Part shown: positions 11,903 through 22,567 of the stretch, in pieces
Position numbering within the stretch: the stretch's first letter is position 1
Layout of the letters: the number at the start of each line of letters is the position of its first letter
Assembly (NCBI RefSeq): GCF_023898315.1
Contig: NC_064614.1
Location: 1,056,922,432-1,056,986,431 of the forward strand
Reading direction: 5' to 3'
DNA: 64,000 nt
Source of the DNA: Schistocerca nitens
Lineage: Eukaryota; Arthropoda; Insecta; Orthoptera; Acrididae
Program-made: the position numbers and the translations under genes
The notes under the pieces: generated by a model
Told to the model about the DNA's origin: nothing
The model's database searches: none
Seen by the model: only the letters and a program-made list of their open reading frames with translations

Positions 11903-13292
11903 CACTACTGGCCATTAAAATTGTTACACCAAGAAGAAATGCAGATGATAAACGGGTATTCATTGGACAAATATACTATACTAGAACTGACATGTGATTA
12001 CATTTTCACGCAATTTGGGTGCTTAGATCCTGAGAAATCAGTACCCAGAACAACCACCTCTGGCCGTAATAACGGCCTTGATACGCCTGGTCATTGAGTC
12101 AAACAGAGCTTGGATGGCGTGTACAGGTACAGCTGCCCATGCAGCTTCAACACGATACCACAGTTCATCAAGAGTAGTCACTGGCGTTTTGTGACGAGAG
12201 CGTTGCTCGGCCACCATTGACGAGACGTTTTCAATTGGTGAGAGATCTGGAGAATATGCTGACCAGGGCAGCAATCGAACATTTTCTGTATCCAGAAAGG
12301 CCCGTACAGGACCTGCAACATGGGGTCGTGCATTATCCTGCTGAAATGTAGGGTTTCTCAGGGATCGAATGAAGGGTAGAGCCACGGGTCGTAACACATC
12401 TGAAATGTAACGTCCACTGTTCAAAGTGCCGTCAATGAGAACGAGAGGTGACCGAGACGTGTAACCAATGGCACCCCATACCATCACGCCTGGTGATGAC
12501 GAATACACGCTTCCAATGTGTGTTCACCGCGATGTCGCCAAACACGAATGCGATCAATATGATGCTGTAAACAGAACCTGCATTCATCCGAAAAAAAGAC
12601 GTTTTGCCATTCGTGCACCCAGGTTCGTCGTTGAGTACACCATCGCAGGCGCTCTGTCAGTGATGCAGCGCCAAGGGTAACCGCAGCCATGGTCTCCGAG
12701 CTGATAGTCCATGCTGCTGCAAACGTCGTCGAACTGTTCGTGCAAATGGTTGTTGTCTTGCAAACGTCGCCATCTGTTGACTCGGGGATCGAGACGTGGC
12801 TCCACGATCCGTTACAGCCATGCGGATAAGATGCCTGTCATCTCGACTGCTAGTGATACGAGGTCGTTGGGATCCAGTACGGCGTTCCGTATTACCCTCC
12901 TGAACCCACCGATTCCATATTCTGCTAACAGTCCTTGGATCTCGACCAACGCGAGCAGCAATGTCGCGTTACGATAAACCGCAATCGCGATAGGCTACAA
13001 TCCGACCTTTATCAAAGTCGGAAACGTGATGGTACGCATTTCTCCTCCTTACACGAGGTATCACAACAATGTTTCACCAGGAAACGCCGGTCAACTGCTG
13101 TTTGTGTATGAGAAATGGGTTGGAAACTTTCCTCATGTCAGCACGTTGTAGGTGTCGCCACCGGCGCCAACCTTGTGTGAATGCTCTGAAAAGCCAATCA
13201 TTTGCATATCACAGCATCTTCTTCCTGTCGGTTAAATTTCGCGTCTGTAGCACGACATCTTCGTGGTGTAGCAATTTTAATGGCCAGTAGTG
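11903..13292 (-). mobile_element. Tc1-like DNA transposon (DD34E) with terminal inverted repeats
   Basis: The left end CACTACTGGCCATTAAAATT is repeated inverted at the right end (AATTTTAATGGCCAGTAGTG, ending 13292). TA precedes the left end at 11901-11902; the right flank reads CA, probably a mutated TA. The 1.39-kb interior encodes a minus-strand transposase. It lies beside an older Tc1-like remnant and a LINE. Confidence 0.88.
12044..13040 (-). pseudogene. Tc1-like transposase, decayed but nearly full length
   Basis: From the N-terminus: a helix-turn-helix segment (DIAARVGRDPRTVSRIWNRW) near 12905-12965; a second part with QRPRITSSRDDRHL; NVFFSDECRF with the first Asp near 12590; then the 156-codon open frame 12038-12508 with GVMVWGAIGY, NPTFQQDNARPH (second Asp) and YSPDLSPIENV (Glu). 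Asp and Glu are 34 residues apart, the Tc1 spacing. Several frameshifts and a stop in the N-terminal third make it inactive. Expected length for the family is about 340 residues, consistent with the span. Confidence 0.88.
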
Positions 13293-13510
13293 CATTATAC
13301 TCACGTTGCAATTATAATTACTAGATCGAGTGAAAGAGCTGCTCAAACACTTTTTCTTACATGTGATCAATATGAGTACCATTCGTCACACAGCATACGG
13401 AGAGCTTCCCCCACCTTGATCAGTGCGTCTGAAGTAACTGTTGCTACAACTGCTTCATCTTGTTTCATATGTCTGGGACATCAGCAATCAATACCTTCAC
13501 TGCGCGATAA

Positions 13511-13781
13511 CAACGGTGAAGTCACTGAGGACAGTGCCACTAAAGCTGAGTTATTAAACACCGCTTTCCGAAATTCCTTCTCCAAAGAAGACGAAGTAAA
13601 CATTCCTGAATTCCAACCAAGCACAACTGCCAAGATGAGAAACATAGAAGTAAATATCCTTGCTGTAACAAAGCAGCTTAAATCACTTAATAAAGGCAAG
13701 ACCTCCGGTCCAGATTTTATATCAGTCAGGTTCCTTTCAGAGTATGCTGATACAATAGCTCCATATTTAGCAATTATATAG
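13511..13781 (+). pseudogene. LINE reverse transcriptase, N-terminal RT segment
   Basis: This stays open as GEVTEDSATKAELLNTAFRN...VTKQLKSLNKGKTSGPDFIS. It is the palm/fingers entry of a non-LTR RT, where the SGPD motif precedes the first conserved RT block. Stop codons follow at 13782. Confidence 0.7.
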
Positions 13782-14208
13782 AACCGCTCGATCACAGAGA
13801 GTTCCGTACTTAAAGACTGGAAAATTACTCAAGTCACACCAATACTCAAAATGGGAAAAACCGCTGAATTGCAACCCATATCACTAATGTTAATTTGAAG
13901 AAGGGTTTTGGAACATATACTGTGTTCGAACATTATGAAGTACCTCGAAGTAAACGATTCATTGAAGCATAGTCAGCACGAATTCAGAAAATATTGTTCT
14001 TGCGAAACACAGCTAGCTCTTTATACTCATGAAGTAATGAGTGCTATTGACAGGGGGGTGTCAAATTGATTCCATATTTTTAGATTTCCAGAAGGCTTTC
14101 GACGCCGTTCCTCACAAGCGTCTTCTTATCAAACTGCGTGCCTATCCAATATCGCGTCAATTGCGCGACTAGATTCGTGATTTCCTGTCAGAAAGGTCAC
14201 AGTTCGTA

Positions 14209-14589
14209 GTGATAGACGGAAAGTCATCAAGAAGAACAGAAGTAATATCTGGCGTTCCCCAAGGAAGTGTTATAGGCCGTTTATTGTTCCTGATCAATAT
14301 TAACGACACAGGAGATTACGCGATAAGTCACACAAATCTGAAGGCTTTAGATTCTACAAAATACTTAGGGATTACAATGATAAATAACCTAAACTGGAAA
14401 AATCACATAGATAATGTTGTGGTTAGAGCAAACCATAGACTGCTATTCATTGGCAGAACACTTAGAAGGTGCAACAGGTCTACTAAAGAGACTGCTTACA
14501 TCACATTTGTCCGCCCTATTCTGGAGTACTGCTGTGCGATGTGGGATCCGTATCAGGTGGGACTGTCGTATGATATCGAAAAAGTTTAA
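14209..14589 (+). pseudogene. LINE reverse transcriptase, C-terminal RT segment lacking the catalytic box
   Basis: The open frame joins SGVPQGSVIGRLLFLININD directly to LKALDSTKYLGITM. In intact CR1/Jockey RTs the FADDT catalytic box lies between these blocks, so it has been deleted in frame here. The thumb/connection segment RRCNRSTKETAYITFVRP and PILEYCCAMWDPYQ follow. Confidence 0.75.
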
Positions 14590-14961
14590 AGAAGGGTGGC
14601 TTGTTTTGTATTATCGCGAATAGCGGTGGTAGTGCCACAGACATGGTATACGAATTGGAGTGGCAATCATTAAAACAAAGGCGTTTTTCGTTGCGACGAT
14701 ATCTTTACATGAAATTTCAATCACCAGTTTTCGGCTCCGATTGCGAAAAATTTCTGCTGGCACCCACCTGAATAGGGAGAAATGATCATCACGATAAAAT
14801 AAAAGAAATCAGGGCTCGCACAGAAAAATCTAAGTGCTGGTTTTTCCCTCGCGCCTTTCGAGAGTGGAACAGCAGAGAGACAGCTTGGAAGTGGTTCATT
14901 GAAGCCTCTTCCAGGAAATTTATTCTGAACAGCAGAGTAATCACGTGGATGTAGATGTAGT

Positions 14962-15800
14962 ACCGCAGCTACACACACATAATCCTTTATGAACCCCCAA
15001 AAGGACTGGGTGAAAATGGAGGCTGTGCGAAACAAGCTCTGTCATCCGGCACCGAGTAGCCAATCTAGCGGTCGATTACAACGTCGTTTAACCAGTCGAA
15101 CACTGCGTTAAGCCAATGAGGCGGCGCACCATCTTACTGCCACATGAAGTTCTGTGATTCAGTTCCTTCCAGGTTAAGGAAAGAGCCATAGTTCCAACAC
15201 GTCAAGATAAGAAACACTAGTTATAAATTCTCATCGAAATAGAAAGGCCTATAAATCTTCCACCTAGATATGGCATAAGAAACATTAAATTTAGAAGAGT
15301 CTCTTTGCAACTGTGCCATCTCGTGAGGATTTGCTGAACGCCAGAGGTGCACCTCATGTCTGTTCACATTTCCACTTAGACGAAATGTCGATTCATCACT
15401 GAAGACGACACGATCCTGAAACTAATCATCGTAATGCAGCAACGTTTAGTTTGCAAAGGTCGCATATGAATCGTAGTCTGCAATTTTTACACCATGTAAC
15501 ACCTTCAGACGTTAAGTTCTTCAGTCACTCTTTGTCGTTACTTACTCTTCCGCCTGCAAAGACAGCGTGTGTCTTCAAACTGATGATAGCATCTACAGAT
15601 GTCATTATAACTTGGAGACTCACGATGAAACTTGGTACGGTACGGACGTTGAAATGTAACAATAGATTCAGTCGTTGCAAACTGTAAAACGCAAAAGGCA
15701 TTCTTTTCAGCAGTGGCCATCTTTGCTATTAGCGCATTATAAAAGAAGACACATTCAGCAATACACGCGCTTGAGCACAGATATACAATCAAAACTATTT
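14962..15800 (-). pseudogene. DDE_3-type (mariner-related) transposase remnant, copy 1
   Basis: Minus-strand frames in broken order read FRLSGNVNRHEVHLWRSANP (about 15310-15390), a fit to the DESxFxxSGxVNRHNVRIWGTENP block of a common insect transposon family, and FWGFIKDYVCV (14970-15000), matching the C-terminal LWGFIKDYVY block. The middle has WLNDVVIDR and GAPPHWLN-like remnants (15080-15140). A LINE has inserted at or abutted its C-terminal end. No frame is intact. Copy 2 is at 27440-28200. Confidence 0.6.
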
Positions 15801-16870
15801 GAACTGCTCTGTCACTTGATGTACTATTTATGTAATAAACGCAGCAAAACCTTAAAACCCCATTTTCAAGTATCCGGTATTTTCCGTAGACGACAACAAG
15901 GACATAATGTGCGATTTCGTCTCATTATCGGTTCCTGCATGAGAATAATTTTCAAAAGGTTTAGTTTGATTCTTGTTGTACGACGTTCCATAATTTTGGC
16001 CTGATGGTTGAGGCGCCAAGAAATGTGCAAATATTGGAATTATTGCCTAGCTAGGCTATTGGTAATATACTGCAACGCCAGACTAAAAATATAAATTAGT
16101 ACTTGAAGATAGCGAGTATTCCGATATCGATTTTGGAATGGAACTATGCGTTATATCTCTAAATTTGTCTGGTAAGAATGGCGTTATTTCACAAATTCGT
16201 TCGGAAATATTCGTTCATGATGGAATATCCAAACGCCATTGCGGATTGTGTGACCACTTAACAGTCCGATTGTTGTAGTTTCCAAGCATTCCTCAGTCTC
16301 TTTGACTTGAAAATATGTTTATAGCTCAAGGAGAAACTTTTGGCAACACCTCGATTTTGCAGTATTATACACCCGCAGCAGACGTGTCACACAGCTCCTC
16401 TCTGTACGGTGATGTGATTGTTGAGTCCCATGGTTTTCCTCAGTTCGACTGGCCGCATCTGTTTCTGCGCTTGAGCCATATCCACCGAAACTTATTCTGT
16501 TTCTCTTTTATTGGTTGAAATTTCACTCTGTAACATTACTCCCTCATTCGCGAAAGCGAAAGGATTTGAAAAGTGAATTACACATTGTTATAGCAGACCT
16601 GATTATGTTTATTGAAAGCTGCATTACATTTCATAGTGACATAGATGCATGACACTACATTTAAACATTGTCACCATGTCGACGTAAACAACAGTTAGAA
16701 TTTTCTATAAGTCCTTCAATCTCTCGACAGTTGGAAACAGCGCTTTGGCCATGGAGCCATGCGAGAATTGCTGTACGAACGTCCTCACCGTTGGAAAATC
16801 TCTAACTGCTGCGATTTGTTTTCTCGATTAGTTAAACATTATGGTCTGTCGCTTTCTTTCCTGATCTTCA
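15801..16870. other. Unassigned stretch
   Basis: No gene or repeat recognised. The 109-codon frame 15675-16004 overlaps the transposon remnant and has no motif. Confidence 0.35.
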
Positions 16871-16878
16871 TTACTCAC

Positions 16879-17090
16879 GTCTGTGCGGCCTTGGTGAAAC
16901 TGTTGGCAGCATTTGTCTATGGCCGGAATCGACATTGAATTTAGTCTGTATACTGTCAGTTTATCAGGCTGAGTCTCTGTGCAATGTCCGTGCGGCCTTG
17001 GTGAAACGTCAGCATTTCTCTATGGCCGGAATCGCCATTGGATTTAGTCCATATACTGTCAGTTTATCAGGCTGAGTCTCTGTGCAATGT
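16879..17090. repeat. Tandem duplication, two ~107-bp units
   Basis: Unit 1 starts GTCTGTGCGGCCTTGGTGAA at 16879 and unit 2 starts GTCCGTGCGGCCTTGGTGAA at 16986. Both run through ATACTGTCAGTTTATCAGGC to CTCTGTGCAATGT. The units differ by a small deletion (CTGTTGG lost in unit 2) and a few substitutions. Confidence 0.9.
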
Positions 17091-17280
17091 AGGTATTTTC
17101 CCCACAAAAGCTGTCCTCTCTTGCATACTTTAACTGACGTTTTCAGTTGCCGCACCTGTTAACTCCCACACTGTGATTCACCTATTGTCCACACCCCAGC
17201 AGAGATATGTCAGCACTAAATCCAGAACATATAGTCGCTTCTAAAAATGCGCCACTCTCGTTGCGCAATGCTCTTAGAGT

Positions 17281-17506
17281 AGGACCGAGCGAGGTGGCGC
17301 AGTGGTTAGCACACTGGACTCGCATTCGGGAGGGCGACGGTTCAATCCCGCGTCCGGCCATCCTGATTTAGGTTTTCCGTGATTTCCCTAAATCGCTCCA
17401 GGAAAATGCCGGGATGGTTCCTTTGAAAGGGCACGGCCGACTTCCTTCCCTAATCCGATGAGACCGATGACCTCGTAGTTTGGTCTCTTCCCTCAAAACA
17501 ACCCCA
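17281..17506 (+). repeat. SINE family C (tRNA-derived)
   Basis: The head is tRNA-like: A-box-like GGTGGCGCAGTGGTTAGCA and B-box GGTTCAATCCCGCG, followed by a body with CGGGATGGTTCCTTTGAAAG and a GACCGATGACCTCG segment. A 10-bp target duplication CTCTTAGAGT flanks it (17271-17280 and 17507-17516). It is unrelated in body to family A. Confidence 0.92.
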
Positions 17507-17516
17507 CTCTTAGAGT

Positions 17517-18237
17517 GAGACGACATGTGAAACTTACTTTGTGAAATTCTCTGGTACATCCACTGTGTTCTGGGGGAAAGCTCCTAGTTTATTTGAGGCT
17601 TCAGGTTCAGAGATGATAGGCTGAATATCGTATCCTGTGCTGATGTGTATCTCTCACTCATATCGACAGCGCGGCCATGACAGTCCACAGTACAGCAGCG
17701 TCGGCTCGTGTATCCGCATGTATTTGTGTCGACATGACCGTAACCTGCTGCAGATCATCTCTCGCAAAATTAGCGGGCAATGTGTTTGTCACAGTTAATA
17801 GGAAGATACTCCTCCTTACGTTTTTAGAATTTCCCGCATCGTAAAAGTTTCTCCTGTCTACCGTCTGTGCCTCTGATGCGGCGATACACATGTTACACTC
17901 CACCGCATTCTGTCTCCAGAGTACCGATCCTGATCCAACCAATACAAAAGCACTTCCTCCTGCAGCCGTGAACTCTAATTTTTCAAAGCTGAAATGCGTG
18001 AGAACAGGTTAAGTCAACTTCTAGTAATATCAACAGCAATTCACAGAATTGACAGACAAGAACAATACTACCGGAAGGGATATTCACCGTGAACGACAAA
18101 TTATCAAAACTAAAGCGAAAAATGAACATCCATCGTCGTATAAAATTAGTTAAAGTAATGCATGCACATACATATACATAAAAATCAAAATTGTCTGCAA
18201 GCTAGCCTGGTACACGGAAGCGGAAACATACGAATAC
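17517..18237. other. Unassigned stretch
   Basis: A 94-codon minus-strand frame (17658-17942) is the longest open frame. It has cysteines but no motif I recognise, so I do not call it a gene. Confidence 0.4.
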
Positions 18238-18929
18238 TAATGCCCCTTACACACGTGCGATTTCCGGCAGCGCTGCTGGGCAGCACTGCGGTAGAGGTCA
18301 GCGTTCCATAGTGCAAATAGATGCGACATTTACACACGTGGGGATTCGTACGCCAGCGGCAGGGGCAACCGCACGACAATCTGTGCACGAGCAGCTGCCC
18401 GCTGCTGGCAGCGGCATTTTCACACCTGTTACCTTTCACACGTGGCGTTTCATTAGCGTATCCATCGTTCTCACACCACCATGAGTTTCGATACTCAGCG
18501 CTCCATTTGTGAGGTAGAAATGCGTCCTGCTATTTGAGACTCAAGATGTAGCGAACACAACAACAGGATTGTGAAACGCAGAACATGGGAAGAGTTGTGT
18601 AAACTGTTTATTCCAGGGTTTTAAAATGAAACAACAGAGTCCAAAAACCAAAAAGGTATGTATTTAGAATTATATGTACAATATGTTACATTATTATGAA
18701 CAAATATTAGAATTCCCCACATCAAATTCTGTTCAATTGCCAACTCACTGCACCTTCTTCACTTGCAAAGAATTCAGCAAATTTATCTCTAATAACAGTG
18801 GCTTGTTCTCGGCATTAGAGCTTCCTCAACTCGATGAACTCCAACGATGTTCAGTGTGTCTTCAAATGTATACCCATATATACGACGAACGAAATTGTGT
18901 AATATGCAGCATGCTTTCATTATTCTGAG

Positions 18930-19795
18930 GCCAAATCAATTGAAACATCGAGTGGACGACGGAATATTCTCCATTTGTTCAAAAAATGGTTCAAATGGCT
19001 CTGAGCACTATGGAACGTCCCAGGTCATCAGTCTCCTAGAACTTAGAACTACTTAAACCTAACTAACTCAGACACATCCATGCCAGAGGCAGGATTAGAA
19101 CCTGCGACCGTAGCAGTCGCGCGCTTCCAGACTGAAGCGACTAGAACCGCTCGGCCACACCGGCCGGCTCTCCATTTGTTGCTCAGTATTCCGAATTCAC
19201 TCTCTATGAAACGTCTCGCTCGTAATAAACGATAATTACATATCTTTTGATGACTGGCAAATTAATTCCGCCATAGGGTCTTTGCATATATTCTGCCAAA
19301 CCAAATGCTTCATCACCAATGAATTTAAATGGCAGTGGCCCTCCTCCAGCACATATTGGTGCCGATATAGGAATGTTCAGTTTGTTGTCTCTTATTTTAT
19401 TAAAAAGCGTACTGTTTTTATGTGAATCTGACCTTGTGCCATAAGATCCGACATCTATGTAAACGAAATTATTATTTGCATCACAATCTGCTAATAACAC
19501 AATTGAGAAAAAGTGTTTGTAGTTAAAGTGAGCCACTAGGTCGGGGCTTAATCAAACGCATGTGTCTACCATCTATTGCCCCTATACAGTTTTGAAAGTT
19601 TGCATTTATCTTGAAACCTTCTGCAATATTCAACCAGTCCTGTTCAGTAAGCATTGGAAATGTAGACTCTTTCAGAACATTCCAAATATTTTCACAAGTG
19701 TCCTTTACTATGCTTGAGATGGTAGAAACTGCACATTTATATGTTTAATGTAGATCTGTGAATTTATTTGCTGATGCAAGATACCTGAAATCAGA
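18930..19795 (-). pseudogene. PIF/Harbinger DDE_Tnp_4 transposase remnant, split by a SINE
   Basis: Reading on the minus strand: an intron-acceptor-like TTTTCTGATTTCAG at about 19785, then RYLASANKFTDLH, CAVSTISSIVKDTCENIW, NCIGAIDGRHMRLIKP (first Asp), FNYKHFFSIVLLADCDANNN, FVYIDVGSYGTRSDSHKNST (second Asp) and FKFIGDEAFGL. After SINE excision, EFGILSNKWRIFRRPLDVSI is continuous across the insertion. This is the family's motif order. A frameshift near 19537 and a stop after TDLH (minus-strand TAA at 19745-19747) inactivate it. The upstream exon is missing. Confidence 0.85.
18980..19168 (-). repeat. SINE family A, copy 4 (nested in PIF/Harbinger)
   Basis: Flanked by a 12-bp target duplication TCTCCATTTGTT (18968-18979 and 19169-19180). 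It interrupts the transposase codons between LSNK and WRIF, so it inserted after the transposon. Confidence 0.95.
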
Positions 19796-19949
19796 AAAGA
19801 AATATTTTTATTTCAGCAACACAGTTGCACAGTTACAAAAGAGGTGGAAAAAGTAAGAGATTAAAAGAAAAAGAAAAAAAAAGATCGCGGGGGCCGTAGC
19901 ACGCTGTTCAGCAGCGCTGCTGAAATTCTCCCGTGTGTAAGACGCCTAA

Positions 19950-20340
19950 TACATGAAAATTCCTTGTTACGCTACACTTATGATGATACATCTCCCATCG
20001 TTACTAAATGCATATAAAAAAGGTACGTACAAACGTTCTAAGTATATGCACTATAGAAATGATGAAACCTTCTTTAAATAATATATCTTACAAACGTCTA
20101 GACATACTGAAATAGACGTGTCAAGCGTTGAGATTTATAATAAAATAAAATGTAAGATATTGGGGGTTATATATCATATTTAAACCATAAAAAACTTTTA
20201 CATTCATGATAAATGATTCAGAATTAATCTCTGAATCTACATCGGATTGTACACCACTTTTCCATTTGGTTACAGAATAACCCATACCGAGCGTGTTGAA
20301 GCTTTTGTTGCACTGATGGAATGGCCCTTGTTTCTTATTT
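19950..20340. other. Unassigned A+T-rich stretch
   Basis: I see no gene, motif or terminal repeat here. Confidence 0.4.
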
Positions 20341-20720
20341 CAGTACTAGCTGAGTAACCAGCGTTGCCCAGGTGTATGTATACATTCTAATCTATTAGTC
20401 CGTCTCCTCCTTCCCTTCCTCTCTGTCCATCTACTCCTTCATCCCATGTATGTCCATCTCCTACACCCTCTCTCTCCAACCATTCCTCCATCCCAAGCCT
20501 TACCTGTCCATCACCTCTTCCCCATTCTGCCCGTCCATTTGCTCCTCTCCTCTGTCCACCTGCTCCTTTCCCCTCTGTCTATATCCTCCACCTCTTCCCT
20601 TCCCTCTTTATGTTATCACACTCAGCACAAAAGGAAACTGGTGGTTCTTCCAGATCGTAGCTAAAGTGTGAACGAAATTTGGTTGAAAAACAGCTTATAG
20701 CCTTGGCTTTGTCCGCGTAC
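20341..20720 (+). repeat. Pyrimidine-rich dispersed repeat, copy 2
   Basis: The head CTAGCTGAGTAACCAGCG...TTGCCCAGG (20346-20375) is followed by about 200 bp almost all C and T (20400-20605), with recurring CTGTCCATCTCCTCC-like units. It is the reverse orientation of the repeat at 8330-8938. The 72-codon frame here is compositional. Confidence 0.65.
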
Positions 20721-21021
20721 ACACATATCAAATATAGTTCACATGTATTTCACAAACTCCACACACACTTGTACAGAAATTTCACCTGAATCTCAAGCGA
20801 ATTCACCCTGCAGTTTCATTTTCATGAAGCTCAATGTTTATGTCGTCGTATCTCCTGAACTGTGTGCATGTGTACTCTGTGTGATCAAAAGTATCCGGAC
20901 ACCTGGATGAAAATAACTTGCAAGTTCGTGGCGACCCCCATCGGTAATGCTGGAATTAAATATGGCGTTGGCCCACCCTCAGCCTTGATGACAGCTTCCA
21001 CTCTCGCACGCGTACGTTTAA

Positions 21022-22180
21022 TCAGGTGCTGGTAGGTTCACTAAGGAGTTCGAAGGTTTCTTGGGCAACGGCAGCCCATTTTTCACGGAGTGCTGCACTG
21101 AGGAGAGGTATCGATGTCGTTCGGTGTGGCCTGGCACAAAGTCGGCGTTCCAAAACATCCCATAGGCGTACTGCAGGGTTACGGTCAGGACTCTGTGTAG
21201 GCCAGTCCATTACAGCGATGTTATTGTCGTGTAACTATTCCGCCACACGCCGTGCATTGTGAACAGGTGCTCGATCGTGTTGAAAGGTGCAATCGCCATC
21301 GGCGGCCGAGGTGGCCGAGCAGTTCTAAGCGCTACAGTCTGGAACCGTGCGACTGCTCCGGTCGCAGGCTCAAATCCTGCCTCGGGCATGGATGTGTATG
21401 ATATCCTTAGGTTAGTTAGGTTTAAGTAGTTCTAAGTTATAGGGGACTGATGACCTCTCCAGTTAAGTCCCATAGTGCTCAGAGCCATTTTTTTTTGCAA
21501 TCGTCATCTCCGAATTGCTCGTCAACAGTGAGAAGCAAGAAGGTGCTTAAAACATCACTGTAGTCCTGTGCTGTGATGGTGCCACGCAAAACAACAAGGG
21601 GTGCAGGCCCCTTCCATGAAAAACATGACCACACCATAAAATCACCGTCTACGAATTTTCCGTTGGCACTACACACGCTGGCAGACGACATTCACCGGTC
21701 ATTCGCCATACCCACACCCTGCCATCGGATCGCCACATTGTGTACCGTGATTCGTTACTCCACACAACGTTTTTCCACTGTTGAATCTACCAATTTTTAC
21801 TCTTCTTACAGGAAGCGAGGCGTCGTTTGGCATTTACCGGCGTGTTGTGTGGCTTATGAGCAGCAGCTCTACCATGAAATTAACGTCTTCTCACCTCCCG
21901 CCTAACTGTCATAGTAATTGCAATCGATCCTGATGCAGTTTGGAATTCCTTTGTGATGCTCTGGATAGATGTCTGCCTATTATACATTACGTCCCTCTTC
22001 AACTGTCGGCGGGCTCTGTCAGTCAACAGACAAGCTCGGCCTGTACGCTCTTATACTGTACGGGTCCCTTCATATTTCCACTTCACTCTCACATCGGAAA
22101 CAGTGGACCTAGGGATGTACAGGAGTGTGGAAATCTCGCGTACAGACGTATGACACAAGTGACACGCGATCACCTGCTGT
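21022..22180 (-). pseudogene. Tc1-like transposase remnant
   Basis: Fragments in order on the minus strand: DGDFMVWSCFSWKGPAPLVV (21590-21650), FQHDRAPVHNARRVAE (about 21230-21290, second Asp), and MDWPTQSPDRNPAVRLWDVL (21150-21210). In the last one the expected PIEHLWD has become PAVRLWD, so the catalytic Glu is lost. A SINE lies between the first and second fragments. The N-terminal DNA-binding part is only weakly recognisable. Confidence 0.75.
21301..21496 (+). repeat. SINE family A, copy 5 (nested in Tc1-like element)
   Basis: Target duplication GCAATCGCCATC at 21289-21300 and GCAATCGTCATC at 21497-21508, one mismatch. The tail ends in a T9 run. Confidence 0.95.
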
Positions 22181-22408
22181 CTCACCTAATATGAAAAACG
22201 TATGCTTTTATGGGTGCCCGGATACTTTTGATGACATAGTGTATGCCGGAGAAATGTGTTGTGAACAATATGGTAGTCAAGACGTGATAAATTAAAATGC
22301 CATCCATGATGCGGTAGTCTTCACGCATCTCAGTATTTGACATCATATCTCCTAAACTGTGTGTCGTAAAATAATATACTCTTGTAGGGGAATTCAGCGG
22401 CCTATATG

Positions 22409-22567
22409 CGCTCAGTTCGGAGCCGCGCGACTGCTACGGTCGCAGGTTCGAATCCTGCCTCGGGCATGGATGTGTGTGATGTCCTTAGGTTAGTTAGGTT
22501 TAAGTAGTTCTAAGTTCTAGGGGACTGATGACCATAAGTCCCATAGTGCTCAGAGCCATTTGAACCA
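22409..22567 (+). repeat. SINE family A, copy 6 (5'-truncated)
   Basis: A perfect 13-bp duplication AGCGGCCTATATG flanks it (22396-22408 and 22568-22580). The copy begins inside the tRNA-like head, after the A-box, while the B-box and tail are complete. 5' truncation with an intact duplication fits LINE-driven target-primed insertion. Confidence 0.93.

Larger units (their letters stand above)
13430..14961 (+). mobile_element. CR1-like LINE, 5'-truncated, with TGTAGA-type 3' end
   Basis: Plus-strand RT remnants include TKQLKSLNKGKTSGPDFISV (13660-13720), a decayed ...QHEFRK...SCETQLALY segment (13975-14020), FQKAFDAVPH broken by a frameshift (14085-14115), GVPQGSVIGRLLFL (14250-14292), and STKYLGITMINNLNWKNHID through VRPILEYCCAMWDPYQ (14350-14560). 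The YADD-containing part between LININD and LKALDSTKYLG is deleted. It ends GTGGATGTAGATGTAG at 14961, directly against a DDE_3-type transposon remnant. Confidence 0.8.
18241..19946 (-). mobile_element. PIF/Harbinger DNA transposon with terminal repeats and TAA duplication
   Basis: The left end TGCCCCTTACACACG pairs with the inverted right end GGCGTCTTACACACG (ends at 19946). The similarity extends inward through AGCAGCGCTGCTG. Three-base TAA duplications, typical of this superfamily, flank it (18238-18240 and 19947-19949). Subterminal CACACGTG-like repeats occur at 18330-18345 and 18420-18445. It holds a minus-strand transposase remnant and a nested SINE, and appears internally deleted on the 5' coding side. 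Confidence 0.88.
20875..22241 (-). mobile_element. Tc1-like DNA transposon with terminal repeats, carrying a SINE
   Basis: Left end (CTCTGTGTGATCAAAAGTAT then CCGGACACC) pairs inverted with the right end (GGATACTTTTGATGACATAG ending 22241), with TA on each side (20873-20874, 22242-22243). Transposase remnants read on the minus strand. About 1.17 kb without the SINE. Confidence 0.85.

Noticed and set aside
17658..17942. 94-codon minus-strand frame as a small cysteine-containing protein
   Set aside because: No signal peptide, splice sites or motif that I can defend, and length is within chance expectation.
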